Shown here piece by piece: positions 46,064 through 56,622 of a DNA stretch of 59,435 bases. The first letter of the stretch is position 1; each line of letters begins with the position of its first letter. The notes under the pieces were generated by a model that was not told the origin of the DNA, searched no databases, and worked only from the letters and a program-made list of their open reading frames with translations. The stretch comes from Streptomyces colonosanans (GTDB taxonomy: Bacteria; Actinomycetota; Actinomycetes; Streptomycetales; Streptomycetaceae), in contig NZ_MLYP01000028.1 of the NCBI RefSeq assembly GCF_001866645.1, positions 1-59,435 of the forward strand, read 5' to 3'. The position numbers were made by a program, and so were the translations under genes.

Positions 46064-47524
46064 ATGCCCGGCTCTCCCGCCAACCGTTTCCGTATCAAGT
46101 CCCCCGAACGGCTCGTCGCCGAGGCCGGCGCCGATCTCGAAGGTCACGGCCTCAAGCGCCACATGGGCCTGTACCAGCTCGTCTGCTTCGGCATCGGCGC
46201 GATCGTCGGCACCGGCATCTTCGTCGGGCTCTCCGACTCGGTCGCCCAGGCCGGTCCCGCCGTCGTCGTCTCCTTCGTGCTCGCCGCCGTCACCTGCGTC
46301 TTCACCGCGTTCTCCTTCGCCGAGCTGGGTGGTGCGATCCCGGTCTCGGGCTCCTCGTACTCCTTCGCCTACGCGGGCCTCGGCGAGGGCACGGCCTTCC
46401 TCGTCGGCTGGTGCCTGCTCCTGGAGTACGGCATCTCGGTGTCGGCCGTCGCGGTCGGCTGGAGCCAGTACGTCAACGAACTGCTGCACAGCCTCACCGG
46501 ATGGCAACTGCCCGCGGACCTCTCCGCCGGGCCGGGTGACGGCGGGGTGATCAACCTGCCCGCCGTGATCGTGATCGCCCTCGCCGCTGTCCTCCTGGTG
46601 CGCGGTGTGCGCGAGAGCGCCCGGGCCACCGCCGCGATGGCCATCCTCAAGCTCGCGATCCTCGTCGCCTTCTGCGCCATCGGCTTCACCGCCTTCAAGC
46701 ACGGCAACCTGACCCCGTTCTCACCCGCCGGGCTCGGCGGCATCGGCGCAGGTACCACGGCCGCCTTCTTCTCGTACATCGGCTTCGACGCGATCACCAC
46801 CGCGGGCGAGGAGGCCAGGAACCCCCGCCGCGACATCCCGGTCGCCATCCTCGTCTGCATCGGTGTGGTGACCGTGCTGTACTGCGCGGTCGCGCTCGCC
46901 GCGATCGGCGCCATCGGCGGCTCGGAGGTGGGCGGGCGGTCCGCCGCGCTGTCGTACGTCGTCAACCAGGTCACCGGCTCCACCATCGGCGGCGGCGTCA
47001 TCGCCTTCGGCGCGGTCATCGCCATCGCCTCGGTCGTCCTCGCGGTGATGTACGGCCAGACCCGCATCCTCATGTCGATGTCCCGGGACGGACTCATTCC
47101 GCGGGTCTTCGAACGCGTCTCGCCGAAGACCTCGACGCCGGTGACCGGCACCCTGATCGTGGCGGTCGTCTTCGCGGTCCCGGCGGCCTTCGCCTCGCTG
47201 GACTCCGTGGTCAACCTGTGCACCATCGGCACGCTCGCCACGATGGCCGTCGTCAACATCGCGGTGATCGCCCTGCGCCGCGGCGCACCGGGCCTCGCCC
47301 GCACCTTCCGCGTGCCGCTCTACCCCGTGATGCCGCTGCTCGGCGTCGCCTTCTGCCTCTACCTGATCTACGAGACGGGCTGGACGACCTGGGTGCAGTT
47401 CGCGGTGTTCCTGGCGGCCGGATTCCTCGTGTATGTCCTCTACGGGCGGCGGCACTCGCGGCTCGTCGCGACCACGGCCGAGGTCACGCCGGACGCCACT
47501 GCCGCGGAAACACAGGCAGTCTGA
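46064..47524 (+). CDS. APC-family cationic amino-acid permease
   Basis: 486 aa, twelve predicted helices. The first helix has GIGAIVGTGIFVGL, the classical APC glycine motif; FAELGGAIPVSGSSYSFAY and AFFSYIGFDAITTAGEEARNPRRDIP follow the CAT subfamily. Beside arcA and arcB it is probably an arginine/ornithine exchanger or arginine importer (inference). Start ATG 46064 after GAAAGAGC. Its last 41 bases overlap the convergent gene. Confidence 0.9.
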   Translation: MPGSPANRFRIKSPERLVAEAGADLEGHGLKRHMGLYQLVCFGIGAIVGTGIFVGLSDSVAQAGPAVVVSFVLAAVTCVFTAFSFAELGGAIPVSGSSYSFAYAGLGEGTAFLVGWCLLLEYGISVSAVAVGWSQYVNELLHSLTGWQLPADLSAGPGDGGVINLPAVIVIALAAVLLVRGVRESARATAAMAILKLAILVAFCAIGFTAFKHGNLTPFSPAGLGGIGAGTTAAFFSYIGFDAITTAGEEARNPRRDIPVAILVCIGVVTVLYCAVALAAIGAIGGSEVGGRSAALSYVVNQVTGSTIGGGVIAFGAVIAIASVVLAVMYGQTRILMSMSRDGLIPRVFERVSPKTSTPVTGTLIVAVVFAVPAAFASLDSVVNLCTIGTLATMAVVNIAVIALRRGAPGLARTFRVPLYPVMPLLGVAFCLYLIYETGWTTWVQFAVFLAAGFLVYVLYGRRHSRLVATTAEVTPDATAAETQAV

Positions 47525-47918
47525 ACCAGACCGCCTTGCCGGACTCGGTGGGGCGGTGGCCACAGGACGAGCTGAGGCTGCGGATCAGCAGCAGGCCCCG
47601 CCCGTGCTCCTGCCACGGGTCGGGGTCCTCCTCGGCCGGGTGGGTCAGATCGCCGGGCGGCGCCGGGTCGGTGTCGTGCACCTCGACCTTGCAGCCCGTC
47701 GGCAGCAGTTCGACGACCAGCTCTATCGGGCCGTCCCCCGCGGCGTGCTCCACGGCGTTCGCGACCAGCTCCGCGGTGAGCAGTTCCGCGGTATCGCTGT
47801 CGGCCGTGTGTTCCCGCACTGTCAGCGCCGTACGGACCAGGGCACGGGCGACGGGAACCGCCGCGGCGGTCTGCGGCAGGACGATGCGCCAGAAGGCGGG
47901 CGCGGGGGGTTCGTACAA
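47484..47918 (-). CDS. RsbW-like ATP-binding regulatory protein (HATPase)
   Basis: About 144 aa, a single GHKL ATPase domain like the many anti-sigma-type kinases of Streptomyces. N-box: LLTAELVANAVEHAA; G1: VEVHDTDP; G2: EHGRGLLLIRSLSSSCG. It would phosphorylate or bind an anti-anti-sigma factor. No partner STAS gene lies nearby. The start is uncertain: TTG 47918 gives MYEPPAPAFWRIVLP; a longer version starts in a region with no match. Confidence 0.8.
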   Translation of the reverse strand: MYEPPAPAFWRIVLPQTAAAVPVARALVRTALTVREHTADSDTAELLTAELVANAVEHAAGDGPIELVVELLPTGCKVEVHDTDPAPPGDLTHPAEEDPDPWQEHGRGLLLIRSLSSSCGHRPTESGKAVWFRLPVFPRQWRPA

Positions 47919-48231
47919 GGCGGGTCCGTTCCTGGCGCAGGGTGTCCTGCAGTGAATATGAGGGCATGGTACGGCGCGCCCCTTACGGGGTGGTCGGCGG
48001 GTTTCGTCCCGGAACCGCGGCGGTCCCGGGACGGCTGCTACCCCTACCGACGCCCCGCCCGATCCGGCAGTGCCCGTCGTTACCGGGCTGTCGAGAAGGT
48101 GTGACGTGATGCCGGATCTTCCTCCGGCCGAGGATCGTATCGCGGTATCGTGACGACGGTCACGAAGAAGTGATAGCTTCGTCTCAGAGCAGCAGTCTGG
48201 ACAGCGCGCCCGTCCGAGGAGGCCGCACACC
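47919..48231. promoter_or_regulatory. Divergent promoter region with operator TGACGACGGTCA (48151-48162)
   Basis: 313 bases. Within it CGTGAC and GTCACG are inverted around GACG, giving TGACGACGGTCA at 48151-48162, about 70 bases before the enoyl-CoA hydratase. The same 12-mer with one change (TGACGACAGTCA) lies at 54293-54304 in the other divergent promoter of this cluster. Confidence 0.6.
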
Positions 48232-49059
48232 ATGAGTCCCTTCACCGGCTCCGCCGCCCGCACCTCCGACTGGCGGCACCTGCGGTGCGAACGCACCGAC
48301 GGGGTCGCCACCGTCACCCTGGCCCGCCCCGAGAAACTCAACGCGCTCACCTTCGGCGCCTACGCCGATCTGCGCGACCTGCTGGCCGAACTGTCCCGCG
48401 AGAAGTCCGTACGAGCCCTGGTGCTGGCCGGCGAGGGGCGCGGCTTCTGCTCCGGCGGCGACGTGGACGAGATCATCGGCGCCACGCTGTCCATGGACAC
48501 CGGCCGGCTGCTCGACTTCAACCGCATGACCGGGCAGGTCGTACGAGCGGTGCGGGAGTGCCCGTTCCCGGTGATCGCGGCCGTGCACGGGGTGGCCGCG
48601 GGCGCGGGTGCGGTACTCGCGCTGGCCGCGGACTTCCGGGTGGCGGACCCCTCCGCCCGCTTCGCGTTCCTCTTCACCCAGGTCGGGCTCTCCGGCGGCG
48701 ACATGGGTGCCGCCTATCTGCTGCCACGGGTCGTCGGGCTCGGGCACGCTACCCGGCTGCTCATGCTGGGCGAACCGGTGCGGGCCGCCGAGGCGGAGCG
48801 GATCGGGCTGATCAGTGAGCTGACCGAGAACGGCCGTGCCGACGAGGCCGCCCAGGCGCTGGCCCGCAGGCTCGCCGACGGCCCGGCGCTCGCCCATGCC
48901 CAGACGAAGGCCCTGCTCACCGCGGAACTGGACATGCCGCTGGCCGCCTCGGTCGAACTGGACGCCTCCACCCAGGCGCTGCTGATGACCGGCGAGGACT
49001 ACGCCGAGTTCCACGCGGCCTTCGGCGAGAGGCGCGCCCCGAAATGGCGGGGGCGGTAG
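48232..49059 (+). CDS. Enoyl-CoA hydratase/isomerase family protein
   Basis: 275 aa crotonase-fold enzyme. Oxyanion-hole strands are GEGRGFCSGGDVDEII and HGVAAGAGAVLALAADFRVA; LFTQVGLSGGDMGAAYLLPR carries the region of the catalytic Glu/Asp (here Asp). It acts on a CoA-ester intermediate of the neighbouring aromatic pathway, probably hydration or ring-opening hydrolysis. GAGGAGG precedes the ATG by 11 bases. Only 2 bases separate it from the next gene. Confidence 0.88.
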   Translation: MSPFTGSAARTSDWRHLRCERTDGVATVTLARPEKLNALTFGAYADLRDLLAELSREKSVRALVLAGEGRGFCSGGDVDEIIGATLSMDTGRLLDFNRMTGQVVRAVRECPFPVIAAVHGVAAGAGAVLALAADFRVADPSARFAFLFTQVGLSGGDMGAAYLLPRVVGLGHATRLLMLGEPVRAAEAERIGLISELTENGRADEAAQALARRLADGPALAHAQTKALLTAELDMPLAASVELDASTQALLMTGEDYAEFHAAFGERRAPKWRGR

Positions 49060-49061
49060 CC

Positions 49062-51395
49062 ATGGCGGCGGTACGGACGCAGACGGGACGGCCGCTGCGG
49101 GTGGCCGTCATCGGCGGCGGCCCCGGCGGGCTGTACGCCGCCGCCCTGCTCAAGCGCCTCGATCCCGCCCGCGAGATCACCGTCTGGGAGCGCAACGCCC
49201 CCGACGACACCTTCGGCTTCGGTGTCGTCCTCTCCGACGAGACCCTCGGTGGCATCGAGCATGCCGACCCCGTCGTCCACGCGGCGCTGAAGGACGAGTT
49301 CGTGCGCTGGGACGACATCGACATCGTGCACCGGGGCGTGCGCCACACCTCGGGCGGCCACGGTTTCGCCGCGCTCGGCAGGCGGCGGCTGCTGCAGATC
49401 CTGCACGAGCGCTGCCGCTCGCTCGGCGTCGACCTGCGCTTTTGGACCGAGGCTCCGCATCCGGCCCGGCTCTTGGCGGAATACGACCTGGTGATCGCCG
49501 CCGACGGTGTGCACAGCGCCACGCGCGCGGCGTACGCCGAGGTGTTCCGGCCCTCGATCGAGGAGCACCGCTGCCGCTACATCTGGCTCGCCGCGGACTT
49601 CGCCTTCGACGCGTTCCGTTTCGAGATCGCCGAGACCGAGCACGGCGTCATGCAGCTGCACGGCTACCCCTACTCCCGCCCGTTTCCAGGCTCCGGGGCG
49701 CAGACTCCAGCGGGCGCCTCCACGGTGATCGTCGAGATGCGCGAGGAGGTATGGCGGGCGGCCGGGTTCGCGGAGCTGGAGCCCGCCGAGACGATCGAGC
49801 GCTGCGCCAAGATCTTCGCCGACGCGCTCCAGGGTCGGCCGCTACGGTCCAACAACTCCACCTGGACCACCTTCCGTACGGTCGTCAACGAGCACTGGTC
49901 GCACGGCAACCTGGTCCTCCTCGGCGACGCCGCGCACACCGCGCACTTCTCGATCGGCTCCGGCACCAAGCTGGCGGTGGAGGATGCGCTGGCCCTGGTC
50001 GCCTGCCTGGAGGAACACGTCTCGCTGCGCGACGCCCTGGTCGCCTACGAGGAGGAGCGGCGCCCGGTCGTCGCCTCCACCCAGCGCGCGGCCCGGGCCA
50101 GCCTTGAGTGGTTCGAGAACCTCGCCCTCTACCTCGACCAGCCCGCCCGGCAGTTCGCGTTCAACCTGCTCACCCGCAGCCGCCGGGTCACCCACGACAA
50201 TCTGCGCCTGCGGGACGTCCGATTCACCGATGCGGTGGAGCGGGACTTCGGCTGCCCGCCCGGCACGCCCCCGATGTTCACCCCCTTCCGGCTGCGCGAT
50301 CTGACCCTGCGCAACCGGGTGGTGGTCTCACCGATGGACATGTACTCCGCGGCCGAAGGCGTTCCGGGCGACTTCCACCTCGTCCACCTGGGCGCACGGG
50401 CGCTCGGCGGGGCAGGTCTGGTGATGACCGAGATGGTGTGCGTGAGCGCCGAGGGCCGGATCACCCCGGGCTGCGCCGGGCTCTACACCGGGCGCCAGGC
50501 CGAGGCATGGCAGCGGATCACCGGCTTCGTGCACGCGCAGGCGCCGGGTACCGCCATCGGCGTACAGCTCGGACACAGCGGCCGCAAGGGCTCCACCAAG
50601 CTGATGTGGGAGGGCATGGATGAGCCGCTTCAGGAGGGCAACTGGCCGCTCGTGGCCGCCTCCCCGCTCCCGTACAAGCCGGGGAGCCAGACACCCCACG
50701 AGCTGACCCGGGACCAACTGGTCGACATCCGCGACCAGTTCACGGCCGCCGCTGAGCGGGCCGCCCGCGCCGGATTCGACCTCCTCGAACTCCACTGCGC
50801 CCACGGATATCTGCTCTCCGGATTCCTCTCGCCGCTCACCAATCACCGTACGGACGCCTACGGTGGCACGTTGGCCAAGCGGCTCCGCTTCCCGCTGGAG
50901 GTCTTCGATGCCGTGCGGGCGGTGTGGCCCGAGCAGAAGCCCATGACCGTAAGGATCTCCGCGACCGACTGGGCCGAGGGCGGCACCACGGCCGAGGAGG
51001 CCGTCGAGATCGCCCGTGCCTTCGCCGCGCGCGGCGCGGACGCGATCGATGTGTCGACCGGGCAGGTGGTGGCCGAGGAGCGGCCGGCGTTCGGGCGCTC
51101 GTACCAGACGCCGTTCGCCGACCGGATCCGCCACGAGACCGGTGTCCCGGTGATCGCCGTGGGCGCCATCTCGTCCTGGGACGACGTCAACTCGCTGATC
51201 CTGGCTGGACGCACGGACCTGTGCGCGCTCGCCCGGCCGCATCTGTACGACCCGCACTGGACGCTGCACGCGGCGGCCGAGCAGGAATACGCAGGGCCGG
51301 GTGCGCCGTGGCCCGCGCCCTACCGCGCGGGCAGTCGGCGCCCGCAGACCGGACGCACCGACGCCCCGAAACCCCGGCTCACACTCGGAGCCTGA
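49062..51395 (+). CDS. 2-Aminobenzoyl-CoA monooxygenase/reductase-like fusion protein
   Basis: 777 aa, two flavoproteins in one. Residues 1-395 are a salicylyl-CoA 5-hydroxylase-type monooxygenase: VAVIGGGPGGLYAAALLKRL for FAD and NLVLLGDAAHTAHFSIGSGT. From about 405 comes an Old Yellow Enzyme domain: MFTPFRLRDLTLRNRVVVSPM, LELHCAHGYLLSGFLSPLTN and a C-terminal FMN barrel. This combination is known from anthraniloyl-CoA monooxygenase/reductase, which hydroxylates 2-aminobenzoyl-CoA and reduces the ring without dioxygenase cleavage. A ligase, acyl-CoA dehydrogenase and hydratase nearby support that. Substrate inferred. Start ATG 49062 (or 49044). Confidence 0.8.
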   Translation: MAAVRTQTGRPLRVAVIGGGPGGLYAAALLKRLDPAREITVWERNAPDDTFGFGVVLSDETLGGIEHADPVVHAALKDEFVRWDDIDIVHRGVRHTSGGHGFAALGRRRLLQILHERCRSLGVDLRFWTEAPHPARLLAEYDLVIAADGVHSATRAAYAEVFRPSIEEHRCRYIWLAADFAFDAFRFEIAETEHGVMQLHGYPYSRPFPGSGAQTPAGASTVIVEMREEVWRAAGFAELEPAETIERCAKIFADALQGRPLRSNNSTWTTFRTVVNEHWSHGNLVLLGDAAHTAHFSIGSGTKLAVEDALALVACLEEHVSLRDALVAYEEERRPVVASTQRAARASLEWFENLALYLDQPARQFAFNLLTRSRRVTHDNLRLRDVRFTDAVERDFGCPPGTPPMFTPFRLRDLTLRNRVVVSPMDMYSAAEGVPGDFHLVHLGARALGGAGLVMTEMVCVSAEGRITPGCAGLYTGRQAEAWQRITGFVHAQAPGTAIGVQLGHSGRKGSTKLMWEGMDEPLQEGNWPLVAASPLPYKPGSQTPHELTRDQLVDIRDQFTAAAERAARAGFDLLELHCAHGYLLSGFLSPLTNHRTDAYGGTLAKRLRFPLEVFDAVRAVWPEQKPMTVRISATDWAEGGTTAEEAVEIARAFAARGADAIDVSTGQVVAEERPAFGRSYQTPFADRIRHETGVPVIAVGAISSWDDVNSLILAGRTDLCALARPHLYDPHWTLHAAAEQEYAGPGAPWPAPYRAGSRRPQTGRTDAPKPRLTLGA

Positions 51396-51679
51396 TGTCC
51401 CCGGTAGGCAACGTTTGCCCTTGAAGGAGCGGCGTCGTGGGGGCACCTCCCGCTCTGGGGGTCCCCCCGCTCTGGGGGTCCCCCCGCTCTGGGGCACCTC
51501 CCGCTCTGGGGGTCCCCCCGCTCTGGGGGTCCCCCCGCTCTGGGGCACCTCCCGCTCTGGGGGTCCCCCCGCTCTGGGGGTCCCCCCGCTCGAGCGAAGC
51601 CGAGAGTGGGGGAGAAGCCGAGAGTGGGGGAGCGTGCCGGGCGTCGCGACGGGACGGACGGTGCCTGTCGGGGCACTGG
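51393..51679 (+). repeat. MITE-like element, copy 2 (287 bp, internally expanded)
   Basis: The right end GGTGCCTGTCGGGGCACTGG matches the copy-1 end at 18 of 20 bases. The left end CCCCGGTAGGCAAC (51399-51412) matches the inner part of the other end, while its outer bases overlap the stop codon of the gene before it. Shared internal blocks: AAGGAGCGGCGTCGTGGGGG and GAGCGTGCCGGGCGTCGCGA. Opposite orientation to copy 1. Confidence 0.7.
51440..51592 (+). repeat. 51-bp higher-order tandem repeat inside copy 2
   Basis: Units begin with GGGGCACCTCCCGCTCT at 51440, 51491 and 51542. Each holds two copies of the 17-base block CGCTCTGGGGGTCCCCC, which can fold as hairpins. The period is a multiple of three, so an artefactual open frame runs through. 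Confidence 0.85.
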
Positions 51680-51696
51680 TGTCCCGACAGGCAGGC

Positions 51697-52509
51697 TCAT
51701 ACGCCCGCGAAGACCGCTCCCGCGTCCCGTAGTCGCTCGTGCAGCGCCCGGAAGACCTCGGTCGAGCGGGCGCCCGGCCAGTCCTCGGGGAGCAGTTCGA
51801 CCGGCAGCCCGGGATCGGTGTACGGCAGATGACGCCAGGAGTCCAGGGCGAGCAGATAGTCGCGGTACGCCTCCTCGGGCGGGGTGTCCTCGCGGGCTTC
51901 CCAGGCCTGCAGCACCGGCGCGTGGCGGTCGAGGAAGGCATTGTGCCGTTCGGCGATCGCATCCAGGTCCCACCAGCGTGCCACGGCCTGCGCGGTCGGC
52001 GCGAAACCGAGGTGCGCAGCGTGGAAGAAGTCCACGTACGGGTCGAGGGCCAGCCGCTGCAGGGTGTGCCGGGACTCCTCGTACAGGCGTGCCGGGGCGA
52101 TCCACACCCCGGGGGCAGCCGTACCGAAGCCGAGCCCGGCGAGCCGGGAGCGCAGCAGGTGCCGCTTCTGCCGCTCCGACTCCGGCACCGAGAACACCGC
52201 GAGCACCCAGCCCTCGTCCTCGGGGGACGTCGTCGCGTACACGCGCCGGTCGCCGTCTTCGAGCAGTTGCCGCGCGTCGGGGGACAGCGCGTACCCGGCC
52301 GCGCCCGCCGCCGTGCGCTCCGGTACGAGCAGCCCGCGCCGCTTCAGCCGCGACACCGACGACCGTACGGAGGGCGCGTCGACGCCGACCGCGGCGAGCA
52401 GCCGGATCAGCTCGGCCACCGGCACCGGGCCGGTGGCGAAACGGCCGTACGCGCCGTAGAACGTGACGATGAGGGACCGGGGAGCGTGCTGATCGGACAC
52501 GGTGATCAC
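51697..52509 (-). CDS. PaaX-family transcriptional regulator
   Basis: 270 aa. The N-terminal winged helix (RSLIVTFYGAYGRFATG, then VDAPSVRSSVSRLKRRGLL) is the PaaX DNA-binding domain. The central and C-terminal domains (WVLAVFSVPESERQKRHLLRSRLAGLGFG, …EAYRDYLLALDSWRHLPY) bind the acyl-CoA effector in this family. Known PaaX proteins repress phenylacetyl-CoA genes; here the effector would be the aryl-CoA made by the adjacent ligase (inference). GTG start at 52509 or 52500, inside a palindrome. Confidence 0.88.
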   Translation of the reverse strand: MITVSDQHAPRSLIVTFYGAYGRFATGPVPVAELIRLLAAVGVDAPSVRSSVSRLKRRGLLVPERTAAGAAGYALSPDARQLLEDGDRRVYATTSPEDEGWVLAVFSVPESERQKRHLLRSRLAGLGFGTAAPGVWIAPARLYEESRHTLQRLALDPYVDFFHAAHLGFAPTAQAVARWWDLDAIAERHNAFLDRHAPVLQAWEAREDTPPEEAYRDYLLALDSWRHLPYTDPGLPVELLPEDWPGARSTEVFRALHERLRDAGAVFAGV

Positions 52510-52535
52510 TGTAGATCGCCGCGTCAGTGATCACC
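52501..52535. promoter_or_regulatory. Perfect inverted repeat at the ligase end / paaX start
   Basis: GGTGATCACTG (52501-52511) and CAGTGATCACC (52525-52535) are 11-bp perfect inverted arms, 13 bases apart. Each arm contains the self-palindrome GTGATCAC. It overlaps the ligase stop and the paaX start codon, a natural autoregulation site. Confidence 0.65.
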
Positions 52536-54239
52536 TTCCGCGGGTGCGGACTTGACGCCCGCACCGGCGTCCGCGTTCTGGTCCAGGGCGCGGTCCCCGC
52601 GCAGCCGGAAGCGCTGGAGCTTGCCCGTCGCCGTGCGGGGCAGCGCGTCCACGAAGAGGAACTCGCGCGGGCACTTGTACGGTGCGAGCTCGGCCGTCAG
52701 GAACGCGCGTAACGCCTCCGGGTCGCGGGGCGCGCCCGCCCGGAGCACGAGGTACGCCACCACGATCTGCCCGCGGGCCTCGTCCGGCCGCCCGACGACC
52801 GCCGTCTCGATGACGTCGGGGTGGCGCAGCAGGGTGTCCTCGACCTCGGGTCCGGCGATGTTGTAGCCGGCCGAGATGATCATGTCGTCGGCGCGTGCGA
52901 CATAGCGGAAGTAGCCGTCGGGTTCACGGACGTAGGTGTCGCCGGTGACGTTCCAGCCGCCCCGCACGTACTGCCGTTGCCGCGGGTCGGCGAGATAGCG
53001 GCAGCCGACCGGTCCGCGCACCGCGAGCAGTCCCGGTTCGCCGTCGGGCAGGGGCGTGCCGTTCGCGTCCTGCACCCGCGCCTGCCAGCCCGGTACCGGA
53101 ACTCCCGTGGTTCCCGGGCGGATCCGGTCGTCCGCGGCGGAGATGAAGATGTGCAGCAGCTCGGTGGCGCCGATGCCGTTGATGACGCGCAGCCCGGTGC
53201 GCTCGTGCCAGGCACGCCAGGTCGCGGCGGGCAGGTTCTCGCCGGCCGACACACAGCGTCGCAGCGACGTGATGTCGGACCCGTCCAGTTCGTCGAGCAT
53301 CGTGCGATACGCGGTCGGCGCGGTGAACAGCACGGATACACGGTGCTCGGCGATCGCGGGCAGCAGCTGCCGGGGGCCTGCCTGTTCGAGCAGCAGGGCG
53401 CTGGCGCCGGCCCGCAGCGGGAAGATCACGAGCCCGCCGAGCCCGAAGGTGAAGCCGAGCGGAGGGCTGCCCGCGAAGACGTCGTCCGGGCGCGGCCTGA
53501 GGACATGCCGGGAGAAGGTGTCCGCGATGGCGAGCAGATCGCGGTGGAAGTGCACACAGCCCTTCGGACGACCGGTGGTGCCCGAGGTGAAGGCGATCAG
53601 CGCGACGTCGTCCGCCGCCGTGTCCACGGGGGCGTACGGCTCCTCGGGGGCCGGCAGGCGCAGCAGGTCGTCGGAGGTGTCACCGCCGTATGGGGTGATG
53701 CGCAGCCCGGGGACCTCGGCCTTGACCAGGTCGTCGACCGCGCGGACGTCACACAGTGCGTGGCCGACCTGGGCGATCGCGCATATGGTGCGCAGCTCGT
53801 GCGGACGCTGCTGGGCCAGCACGGTGACGGCGACCGCGCCCGCCTTGAGCGCCGCGAGCCAGCACGCGGCCAGCCAGGGGGTGGTGGGACCGCGCAGCAG
53901 GACCCGATTGCCCGGCACGACGCCGAGGCGGGAAGTGAGCGCGTGGGCGATCCGGTCGACGCGGGCGCGAAGCTCCCCGTACGTCCACACCTCACCGTCC
54001 GCGGTACGGAAGGCGGGGCGCCCGGGGGCGGTGTGGGCGAGCAGCTCGACGGCGGCGTTCAGCCGTTCGGGGTAGCGCAGCTCGGGCAGGTCGAAGCGTA
54101 GCTCGGGCCACTGTTCGGGGGGCGGGAGGTGGTCGCGCGCGAAGGTGTCGAGATGGGCGGTGCGGGTGGCCTCGGCCGGCTTCGGTGCCGGCGCGGGGTC
54201 CGCGGTGTCCGTGGCGCTTGCGGCGTCCCTCTGGTCCAT
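52524..54239 (-). CDS. Aryl-CoA ligase (2-aminobenzoate-CoA ligase-like)
   Basis: 571 aa adenylate-forming enzyme of the benzoate-CoA ligase group. ATP motif: AFTSGTTGRPKGCVHFHRD; GIGATELLHIFISA (A5) with the benzoate-ligase-like H-I-F; GDTYVREPDGYFRYVARADD (A7-A8); catalytic lysine in TATGKLQRFRLR. It would activate the aromatic acid to its CoA ester for the fused monooxygenase. Start ATG 54239 after GAGGGGG; paaX follows it in the same direction. Confidence 0.87.
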   Translation of the reverse strand: MDQRDAASATDTADPAPAPKPAEATRTAHLDTFARDHLPPPEQWPELRFDLPELRYPERLNAAVELLAHTAPGRPAFRTADGEVWTYGELRARVDRIAHALTSRLGVVPGNRVLLRGPTTPWLAACWLAALKAGAVAVTVLAQQRPHELRTICAIAQVGHALCDVRAVDDLVKAEVPGLRITPYGGDTSDDLLRLPAPEEPYAPVDTAADDVALIAFTSGTTGRPKGCVHFHRDLLAIADTFSRHVLRPRPDDVFAGSPPLGFTFGLGGLVIFPLRAGASALLLEQAGPRQLLPAIAEHRVSVLFTAPTAYRTMLDELDGSDITSLRRCVSAGENLPAATWRAWHERTGLRVINGIGATELLHIFISAADDRIRPGTTGVPVPGWQARVQDANGTPLPDGEPGLLAVRGPVGCRYLADPRQRQYVRGGWNVTGDTYVREPDGYFRYVARADDMIISAGYNIAGPEVEDTLLRHPDVIETAVVGRPDEARGQIVVAYLVLRAGAPRDPEALRAFLTAELAPYKCPREFLFVDALPRTATGKLQRFRLRGDRALDQNADAGAGVKSAPAEGDH

Positions 54240-54279
54240 GGCGGTTCGCCCCCTCGTCGTGGTGGGCTCGCGCATCGAG

Positions 54280-54319
54280 CGTATCGTGTTGGTGACGACA
54301 GTCAATGGTTCGCGATACG
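54280..54319. promoter_or_regulatory. Divergent promoter/operator between ligase and acyl-CoA dehydrogenase
   Basis: CGTATCG (54280-54286) and CGATACG (54313-54319) are inverted arms flanking TGACGACAGTCA (54293-54304). That 12-mer differs at one base from the site before the enoyl-CoA hydratase. A single repressor here would control both directions. Confidence 0.6.
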
Positions 54320-54374
54320 GTCGGACGAACAGCCCGTACACCCCCGGTGCGCCGACGGGGAGAGGGGACCGGCC

Positions 54375-56622
<2,248 letters not shown>

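Noticed and set aside
51301..51832. Proline-rich repeat proteins (ALGVPPLWGSPRSGAPP type)
   Set aside because: Produced by the 51-bp tandem repeat of the MITE-like element; period divisible by three keeps all frames open.
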